Assembly (NCBI GenBank): GCA_949752735.1
Contig: OX457042.1
Location: 23,140,334-23,204,333 of the forward strand
DNA from: Lumbricus terrestris
Taxonomy: Eukaryota; Annelida; Clitellata; Crassiclitellata; Lumbricidae
Length of the DNA stretch: 64,000 nucleotides
Direction: 5' to 3'
This document shows, piece by piece, positions 59,901-64,000 of the stretch. The position numbers and the translations under genes were made by a program. The notes below the pieces were generated by a model that was not told the DNA's origin, did no database searches, and saw only the letters and a program-made list of their open reading frames with translations. How positions within the stretch are numbered: the stretch's first letter is position 1; every line of letters begins with the position of its first letter.

Positions 59901-62900
59901 ACAGCTCCTTCTCTCCCTTACCATCCTCTATAGTAAATTATTCCCAATCGAACGCTAATGAACAATCTTAGCTACTCTTCGCTTTACAGAAATGCTTAGA
60001 CAGCTGCAGATATTTATTTAGAAATGCCTCTTTGTGTAGAACTGTACACTAAAAAGTCCTGCAATTATTGCGAAGGCACAATGTGCTTCCTGTCGTTTGA
60101 TTGCTTAGGTCGCGCTTGACCCAGGGCCGGATTAAGGCATGTTCAACATGTTCGGCCGAACAGGGGCCCCCACACTTTAGGGGACCCACACATGCGAAAG
60201 AACAAATTTTTTATTGGAAAATGAAATTTTTTGTATGTTGTGAGTAAATTTCGACCAAACGACTTAAAAAAGGTCGTCAGCTATTTTTGCAAGGAAAATC
60301 AGAATATTTTAAAGTAATTGTTACCAAACGACTAAAAGAGGTCATCAGATTTTTCGGCCGAAGATTACCCAAAAAATTTCTAACAGGGCCCCCCACATTT
60401 CTTAATCCGTCCCTGGCTTGACCTCTGGACACTGTTTCCAAGGAGTTTCTTCGTGGGACAAAGGGACATGGCTGTGTTAAAGCACTTGGATGCCACTGAT
60501 GAATTCCGACCATTATAGGCCTATATATACTTACATTGCTCGTCAGTCCAGTGGCTAGAAGGACCAGATTGTGTTGCTCCTTTATATCTTGATAGCGCGT
60601 TGAATGAAACGTCAATCGTTGATCGCTGTGAAGTATCAGTCCAAAGTGATGTTGTCCTCCGCCGTAGAATGTAAGAGGAACATCAAACTGATCTGTAAAG
60701 TACCTTCGGGTGATCAGCTTTATATGCCTTTAATACGAGTTCGGCCAATAGGAAAATTTAAATTTCCTGTTGGATTAACATTTGAAAGAATTTGAGGGGA
60801 ACCATCCGAGAGGATCTACAGTGTCTGGAGATGACGTGGGAGGGGAGGACACTGTTGAGGCGGCGATGGACAGAGGAGAATGGAGAAACTGCGTTGCCCG
60901 CTGTGCAGTCCTGCACGGGAAGGACTAATTAAGGTCTAAGGTAAGGAGCAATTAATTAGTGACTTTGAAAAACATTCTGAGAGCGATAATATATGCTCAA
61001 AGTACATAACTTCCAATCATTTAGGATAGTACTGTTAATCTTTGTTTTATTAATAAACCCCTTAGGCCTATCCTGGACCCTTACACAGCCAAAAGCGTAA
61101 GACACGGTTCTATTTAGGCCTACCTATCTTCTCGAGTGATTCGATGTTTCCCAATTCACTCTGAAGATAACCTTGAATGGTCGAGGTAACATTTAGGGCG
61201 TAACCCACTTGGTCCACGCGATCTGATCTCGCCCATATGCGATGCTTAAACAGACAACAACAAAAGGCCGCGATCAATAATATTAAAGGATTTCAAAAGA
61301 AGACAGCAAAAAGTGAGAATTAGTGTTTCGGACTGTTTCCATGCATAATAGAAAGCGACAAGGCGAAATGAATGGCGATCCCGACTAATAACAATCTTTT
61401 TATATATTTTATACTGAAAAGTGAAAACAGATCTCTTCAAGCTACCCTAATCCTGATTCAACTCGTGTGCCACCACACGTCCGCCATCACAAACGATTTC
61501 TTCCATAGCACTATCCCATCTCAACGCTTTAGGCTCTTCGGATTCTCACCTGGACAAGCAGGGCAGTATGTCCATAGTAGACTTGATTTGATACAGTGTC
61601 GGTGATTTAGCTGGTCGTCCTTATGTGGCTTTTGTGCAGCGCCCATGCAGAAATTGAGAGGATTTGCATTACATTACGAGGAGCTAATAATAATATTATG
61701 ATCATGAATCGACCATGCCAGATTAGAGCAGACACACAGACAGAGTTACCGGTTTTCCGTCGGGCAGTGTGTTGTTTCTGAAGACGTAGTTGCTGACGAC
61801 GAAGCTCGCGGCGAAGCTGCTTATCTCTGGAGTCCGTTTGAAAGTAGTGTCCATCCAGTCGCTATCAACGTTCCTTACTCGCTGAAGAACAACGACAACC
61901 CAAAGTACGTTGATTACAAGAGAGAAAGAGAGACAAACAGACGGATAGACAGACATACAGACAGACTGAGAGACAGAAAGAGACAGACAGAGAGACAGAG
62001 ATACGTAGAGAGACAGAGAGAGTGACAGAGAGACAGAGAGAGAAAGAGATATAGAGAGACAGACTTAGACAAAAAGAAGAGTCGTAAATCTTGGGAGTCA
62101 TCAACACAGTGCCTCATTCTATGCAAATGATGACGAAAATTATTATTATGATGATAATGCTGGACATGATGATGAACATTCTGACGATGGCAATGTTCAA
62201 GAACATTAAAATCAGAAAGACACAAGTTCAAGCTAACTCTTAAAGGATGTCGATGATAATGAAAGGACAATGAATGACAATAGATATGAATGCTCAGCTA
62301 TTAACACACATCTGCTGGCATGTTCGACACAGAGCTGCTATTGACCCAGTGGCGAATGGTAATCGTGAACCGCGACTTGAAGAATGGTTCATCGAAACAT
62401 GGAAAGGCAAAACGAGCGTAGTTCGGCTTGAACGTCGTCACTACCAACGGGCTATCAACCAGTAAAAACAAAAACCAACGCAACTCATTAAATGTAGTCT
62501 CAAATTTTTAGACTACGCCTACAAGTCTACTAGGCCTACCCATCGCAAGAGGGAGTCAATACACATTTTGTAAATATATTTTACTCCCGAAAACATTCAT
62601 TTGGAGAAGTGTAACCTACTGAAATTAATATTTAATTGAAATAATAATGATTTACGCAAAATATGAATGCTTTGCTGCTGGCAGATCCTGGCTAAAATTC
62701 CTGTACTGACCCGAAAACGAGAGTTAGTGTTCAGGTGAAAATATTGACGTTTTCCAATCCTTCGCAATGATGAAAACGAAACCCTTAGCAAGTTCAACTG
62801 GGATGCAGGCATGCATACATACATGCATGCGTGCATACAATGTATGTATGTATGTATGTATGTATGTATGTATGTATGTATGTATGTCTGTATGTATGTA

Positions 62901-64000
62901 TGCATGCATGTATGCATGTATGCATGCATGTATGCATGTATGCATGTATGCATGTATGCATGTATGTATGTATGTATGTGCACTTGTTATATAGCGCCCC
63001 TTCAAGCGCGTCATTATACTCAGTGGCGCTCCCGACTGCAGCGCAGACACTGAATCGAAGCGCTGAGCAATTACCAGTGAAAGACTTGCCCAAGGTCCCT
63101 ACGCGGCGACTTGAAGTGGATTCGAACCTGCGACCCTTCGGCTGCAAGGCGACGAACATACCAACTACACCACCACCCCCTTATGCTATAAATGCTACGA
63201 AATTAGTCCTATATTACAGGAATAATTTTGTAACATTTGTAATACATTTGAAAGCAAATAATATTAACGATTTACTAAGCAAGTAACACGACTTTATTAG
63301 TAAGCACTAAGTAGCCTAAAACGGTCAAATAGGGACCTGAATAATTATTAGAGGAATACTTAACAGCACGACGACAGCTTAAGGAACATCAGACGAACGC
63401 AACATTAAATAAAATAATTACAGAAGTTCAGCGGCGCCCGCAGGCGTACGCACTTGCGCAAGTGCGTACAGCGCTAAAAAGGCTAAAAAAATGACTGATG
63501 ATTAAAAAAAGGTCATCAGTTTTTTCGGCGGATGGAAAAGAAAAGGTATGTTTTGGGGGAAATTCGAGGCTGATGACTAAAAAAGGTCATCAGTTTTTTC
63601 GGCGACCCTGACGAAAATTTTCCTTTTGTTGGCCCTCCATCGAAAATGTCTGTATCCGCCCTTGGCTGTGCGTACAAGAAAAAAAATCCTGGGGACGCCG
63701 CTGCAGAAGTTAATAAATATACATGGTCACATAAAAGAATAAGAAACTGAATAAACGCGATGGAAAATTTTAAAAAACGGTATTTTCTGATTTAAAAAAC
63801 TTGTTTATACAACTATCGTGATGCGACTGGTATGCGTAGGTCTACCTGTGTTCTCCTGTTTTTGCATTGGTATAACCGTGGCTGATGACGCCCGTCAAGA
63901 ATTGCAGGAATCCCTTAAACTTCAGATTCACTCTGATCGTGGATCCCACCAGCAACGGTTCTTCCGTCTCTACCACAAAATAATCGTTTTGTTCGTATGC
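40917..64000 (-). CDS. M1 aminopeptidase-like protein lacking the zinc site (gene span; N-terminus outside window)
   Basis: Eighteen minus-strand exons (listed separately) join in one frame: 2253 nt, 750 residues plus stop. The family's usual length is about 900-1000, so roughly the first 100 or more residues (in APN, the membrane anchor) lie beyond 64000. Visible landmarks in order: FAFPCFDEPFFKSRF; SNMP; VGYALNVTSTIQGYL; YFGNIVSCRSWNHVWL; GVALLKMVEDF; VVTEDLWSVL; IMNTWVYSMGYPVI; NSNQAGYFRVNYE; an ERAP1_C-like helical half. However, GAMEN reads GGQHH, HEXXH reads TGLTS, the third-ligand Glu of WLNEGFA is Ser (WLDSAIA) and the catalytic Tyr position near the KG motif reads Val. In M1 enzymes these bind zinc and catalyse cleavage, so the product is predicted inactive. 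It may act as a receptor or scaffold, but the role is unknown. Introns hold many transposons. Confidence 0.9.
41743..41955. repeat. (GACT)n microsatellite
   Basis: About 200 bp of GACTGACT with a few GGCT and TGACTGTGACT variants, beside the exon at 41986. The ORFs through it (SQSVSQ) are not genes. Confidence 0.95.
41986..42135 (-). CDS. M1-like exon
   Basis: 150 nt, cttcag|ATTTCTGG...GCCAG|gtgagg. Contains GAYIWDWFKANYDRI, typical of the ERAP1_C end. Confidence 0.85.
42680..42875 (+). repeat. Unclassified dispersed repeat, copy 1
   Basis: Shares TAGTAAATTAYTYCCAATCG-like sequence, an ATTYATTTAGAA stretch and AAAAAGTCCTG with 59868-60065, in the same orientation. Confidence 0.6.
43421..43758. 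mobile_element. Truncated hAT-type MITE (CAAGGGCGGATACAGG end)
   Basis: Left end CAAGGGCGGATACAGG; interior GTTGATGACC, T-run, AGTCATCAACC. It stops within GGCCATGGCCGGATTG, so the other TIR is missing. Reverse orientation of 14765-15109. Confidence 0.75.
43834..44013 (-). CDS. M1-like exon
   Basis: 180 nt, ttttcag|ACTGAACGCC...CTGGATAG|gtgagt. Contains IPANIRRTVYCNGIAHS and LLIGLACVRNFTLLD. Confidence 0.88.
44127..44885. mobile_element. Middle element of the nest (GGGGCGGATCCAGG family)
   Basis: CAGGGGCGGATCCAGG left end and CTGTATCCGCTCTTG right end, inserted into the outer element. No clear target duplication. Confidence 0.75.
44244..44842. mobile_element. Innermost TIR element (TACCGTAAAATGGGGTAA)
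   Basis: TACCGTAAAATGGGGTAAAA then TTGGCA at the left; TGCCAATGTTACCCCATTTGACGGTA in inverted form at the right. The interior repeats GGGGTAACTTTG-like motifs. Confidence 0.75.
45540..46342. other. Intron DNA with a MITE fragment
   Basis: Starts with GTGCGGATACAGACATTTTC, a truncated end of the CAAGGGCGGATACAGG family. The rest shows no feature I can name. Confidence 0.45.
46343..46444 (-). CDS. M1-like exon
   Basis: 102 nt, gatag|AATATTGCG...AACGACAC|gtaagt. Contains SCSSGHQSC, the conserved two-Cys segment. A second possible acceptor lies 20 bases upstream but breaks the phase. Confidence 0.78.
47016..47302. mobile_element. hAT-type MITE, near-perfect TSD
   Basis: CAGTGGCGGCGCTAGG...CCTGGCGCCGCCACTG; flanks GTTTAAGT/GTCTAAGC match at 6 of 8. 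The core GACAACTAAAAAAGGTCGTCAG is present twice. Confidence 0.9.
47505..47855. repeat. ~41-bp minisatellite
   Basis: About eight units of TTAATTAAAGTAKGGYCTAG followed by YTAATTATGTTGTTTCTAGA, beside the exon at 47860. Confidence 0.88.
47860..47933 (-). CDS. M1-like exon
   Basis: 74 nt, ttttcag|AAGTACGTT...GAACAGAA|gtaggc. Encodes YVLNLTTEVMNELEVKDEG. Confidence 0.8.
48672..48875 (-). CDS. M1-like exon
   Basis: 204 nt, tgtatag|GTCTTTACTG...CGTTTTGAA|gtgaga. Contains QLLSDALNLAEAQQLGFDIA and ERYLPAWINIYDAL. Confidence 0.9.
49085..49155. repeat. Perfect 34-bp hairpin with 3-base loop
   Basis: AACAATCGAAAGATGTAACG continuing to GATGTAGG at 49118, loop TGG, then the exact reverse complement to 49155. 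Located in an intron of the M1-like gene. Confidence 0.92.
49801..50300 (+). mobile_element. tRNA-derived SINE split by a MITE
   Basis: GGGGCGCGGTGGTGTAGTGG at the start. After the insertion come a CAGCCGGAGG... region, CTCGCAACTGCTCGGGCGCA and the GGGGCGCTATAGAAATGG tail. Its own length is about 220 bp without the MITE. Confidence 0.85.
49844..50126. mobile_element. hAT-type MITE inside a SINE, TSD CTTGCTTT
   Basis: CAGTGGCGGCGCCAGG...CTAGCGCCGCCACTG with exact CTTGCTTT on both sides; contains TTTTTTAGTCATTTGG. Confidence 0.95.
50418..50523 (-). CDS. M1-like exon
   Basis: 106 nt, caatgccag|CGACAACTGG...GATTACAAG|gtagac. Contains FNSNQAGYFRVNYE, a hallmark of the family. Confidence 0.92.
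51430..51515. repeat. ACCATTTTGTCC short tandem repeat
   Basis: Five to six degenerate units of TACCATTTTGTCC. Confidence 0.7.
51556..51639 (-). CDS. M1-like exon
   Basis: 84 nt after cattttag. Encodes YKWHVPINYKTEAG and VWLN. The frame to the next exon requires a donor at AA|gtgtaa, although the stronger-looking G|gtaagt lies four bases earlier and would break the frame. Confidence 0.72.
51640..53791 (-). other. Intron of the M1-like gene
   Basis: No exon, RNA gene or defined transposon recognised. Includes AT-rich palindrome-like stretches near 52560-52700 and a GC-rich patch near 53050-53110. Confidence 0.4.
53792..53961 (-). CDS. M1-like exon
   Basis: 170 nt, catgtag|CAAGCTGG...GCATACGG|gttgga. 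Contains ISEIMNTWVYSMGYPVI. Confidence 0.9.
54948..55013 (-). CDS. M1-like exon
   Basis: 66 nt, ttcctag|AAATACTTG...CAAATG|gtatac. Contains TVVTEDLWSVLQ. Confidence 0.85.
55933..55998 (-). CDS. M1-like exon
   Basis: 66 nt, ccgacag|GGAGTGGCC...GCTATCAAG|gtaaga. Encodes GVALLKMVEDFMTPKMF, the segment after the catalytic Tyr position. Confidence 0.86.
56232..56288. repeat. C-rich (CCCCRCCYC)n tract
   Basis: Nearly pure C with A/G interruptions on the + strand. Confidence 0.85.
56470..56611 (-). pseudogene. Out-of-order duplicate of the PCFDEP exon
   Basis: 142 nt, the same length as the exon at 62310-62451 and differing at four positions by my reading. The acceptor (ggttgatag) and donor (gtgtgt) are retained and the frame is open. 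Here it lies between exons 55933-55998 and 56649-56771, where splicing it in would break the frame (it needs a two-base phase, while its neighbours are phase 0). Confidence 0.85.
56649..56771 (-). CDS. M1-like exon
   Basis: 123 nt, attatag|GAGCAACAA...GTCGCTAAG|gtgagt. Contains VYHPLTVAK; in active enzymes the catalytic Tyr sits two residues before this Lys, where Val is found. Confidence 0.87.
56885..57118. repeat. ~18-bp minisatellite ATTAGAGCAATGCTAAC
   Basis: A dozen or so degenerate units of TTAGAGCAATGCTAACA. Confidence 0.88.
57123..58525 (+). mobile_element. Tc1/mariner-type element with decayed transposase
   Basis: CAGGGTGGCTCAAAAAAAATGTACCACC at the left and its reverse complement at the right, inside inverted repeats of about 200 bp, flanked by TA on both sides. 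Broken frames still show FQQDSAPA (57911 region) and SPDLSPLAHHVW (58020-58065), the two later segments of the DDE/D transposase. There are multiple stops. Lies in an intron of the M1-like gene. Confidence 0.85.
59112..59225 (-). CDS. M1-like exon (third zinc-ligand region)
   Basis: 114 nt, ttgcag|TACTTCGG...TTCTAT|gtgagt. Reads YFGNIVSCRSWNHVWLDSAI; the family consensus is WFGNLVT..WW..LWLNEGFA, so the zinc-binding Glu is replaced by Ser. Confidence 0.92.
59270..59395. repeat. (ATTC)n microsatellite
   Basis: CATTCATTCATT with GTTC variants. Confidence 0.9.
59868..60065 (+). repeat. Unclassified dispersed repeat, copy 2
   Basis: Diverged direct match to 42680-42875, ending in AAAAAGTCCTG in both. 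Confidence 0.6.
60122..60415. mobile_element. hAT-type MITE, TSD GCTTGACC
   Basis: CAGGGCCGGATTAAGG...CTTAATCCGTCCCTG with exact GCTTGACC flanks; two core copies (AAAAAAGGTCGTCAG and CGACTAAAAGAGGTCATCAG). Confidence 0.94.
60535..60692 (-). CDS. M1-like exon (GAMEN/HEXXH region, motifs lost)
   Basis: 158 nt, tttacag|ATCAGTTTG...AGCAAT|gtaagt. Reads FDVPLTFYGGGQHHFGLI where the family has GAMENWGLI, and VLLATGLTSN before YFGN where the family has VAHELAHQ. Confidence 0.9.
60794..60928 (+). pseudogene. Possible LINE C-terminal remnant
   Basis: One frame reads EDTVEAAMDRGEWRNCVARC and ends at a stop. The D-R-x-x-W-R pattern is common at the C-terminus of RTE/CR1-like LINE proteins. Short and isolated. 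Confidence 0.4.
61124..61244 (-). CDS. M1-like exon
   Basis: 121 nt, tgtttaag|CATCGCATA...AAGATAG|gtaggc. Contains HRIWARSDRVDQVGYALNV. Confidence 0.87.
61750..61881 (-). CDS. M1-like exon
   Basis: 132 nt, cttcag|CGAGTAAGG...AAACCG|gtaact. Contains WMDTTFKRTPEISSFAASF. Confidence 0.88.
61915..62065. repeat. (GACA/GAGA)n microsatellite
   Basis: Purine-rich AGAGAGACAGA repeats; ORFs through it (LSLSVC) are not genes. Confidence 0.92.
62310..62451 (-). CDS. M1-like exon (PCFDEP)
   Basis: 142 nt, ggttgatag|CCCGTTGG...GCAGAT|gtgtgt. Contains PNYARFAFPCFDEPFFKSRF. Source or sister of the copy at 56470-56611. Confidence 0.92.
62810..62980. repeat. (GTAT/GCAT)n microsatellite
   Basis: ATGTATGTATGC repeats; ORFs MYVCMYVC and HTYIHTYI are repeat translations. 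Confidence 0.95.
62980..63180 (-). mobile_element. tRNA-derived SINE (minus strand)
   Basis: Same family: TATAGCGCCCCTTCAAG, GCGCTGAGCAATTACCAG, GATTCGAACCTGCGACC and the CTACACCACC end. Preceded by the tetranucleotide run. Confidence 0.87.
63429..63703. mobile_element. hAT-type MITE, TSD CAGAAGTT
   Basis: CAGCGGCGCCCGCAGG...GGACGCCGCTG with exact CAGAAGTT flanks; sister of 38777-39390 with two core units. Confidence 0.94.
63846..64000 (-). CDS. M1-like exon, cut by window edge
   Basis: At least 155 nt, ending GGAGAACACAG|gtagac. Contains VGSTIRVNLKFKGFLQFL, the N-terminal beta domain. It continues to the right of the window. Confidence 0.85.

Noticed and set aside
60535..60692. Sequencing error as the cause of the missing HEXXH/GAMEN motifs
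   Set aside because: The losses are spread over two exons, involve many substitutions and leave the frame and splice sites intact; a few base errors cannot explain them.
62767..63286. Several overlapping ORFs translating as MYVCMYVC or HTYIHTYI
   Set aside because: They are frames through the GTAT/GCAT microsatellite and the adjacent SINE; a repeat whose unit lacks stops is open in many frames.

Overview
The window is animal (metazoan) nuclear DNA. Genes are split into short exons with GT/AG introns. Non-coding DNA dominates and is packed with transposon relics. The recognisable genes are a secreted fibrinogen-domain family, a TMEM107-like ciliary protein and an M1 aminopeptidase homologue. 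The palindromic octamer TAGGCCTA is scattered everywhere. I would guess a marine invertebrate, perhaps a deuterostome, but the sequence does not prove the phylum.

Layout. (1) 1-7281: an LTR retroelement whose 5' LTR is cut by the window start. Its LTRs are about 1.46 kb and carry the start of a long ORF that runs into the internal region; no pol-like ORF is present. (2) 7.9-26.6 kb: a fibrinogen-related (FReD) locus on the + strand. It holds two complete-looking paralogues (9790-12353 and 20706-25753) with a signal peptide, a PAN/apple-like Cys-rich region and a C-terminal FReD exon. It also holds a shattered third copy (~8503-8620) and repeated non-coding blocks, the signature of tandem segmental duplication. 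(3) 26.7-33.8 kb: mostly nested non-autonomous DNA transposons, a GC-rich palindrome and a telomere-like minisatellite inside a terminal-inverted-repeat (TIR) element. (4) 34213-37158: a four-exon TMEM107-like gene on the + strand. (5) 40917-64000: a minus-strand M1 aminopeptidase (APN/ERAP-like) gene. I could thread 18 coding exons (2253 nt, 750 residues plus stop) in one continuous frame; the N-terminus lies beyond the right edge.

The main result is that this M1 protein keeps the family fold signatures on both sides of the active site (PCFDEP, YFGN, DLW, the ERAP1_C-like region). It has nevertheless lost GAMEN, HEXXH, the third zinc ligand and apparently the catalytic Tyr. It therefore looks like a pseudo-peptidase with an intact gene structure. 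A near-identical extra copy of its PCFDEP exon sits out of order in a downstream intron.

The second theme is mobile DNA. More than a dozen short hAT-type elements are present, many with exact 8-bp target-site duplications. Most share one internal motif (GACTAAAAAAGGTCATCAG) although their termini differ. A second motif (GAAATAGAAGCTGGAT) is likewise shared between two TIR elements with unrelated ends. All similarities were recognised by reading; no database search was run.
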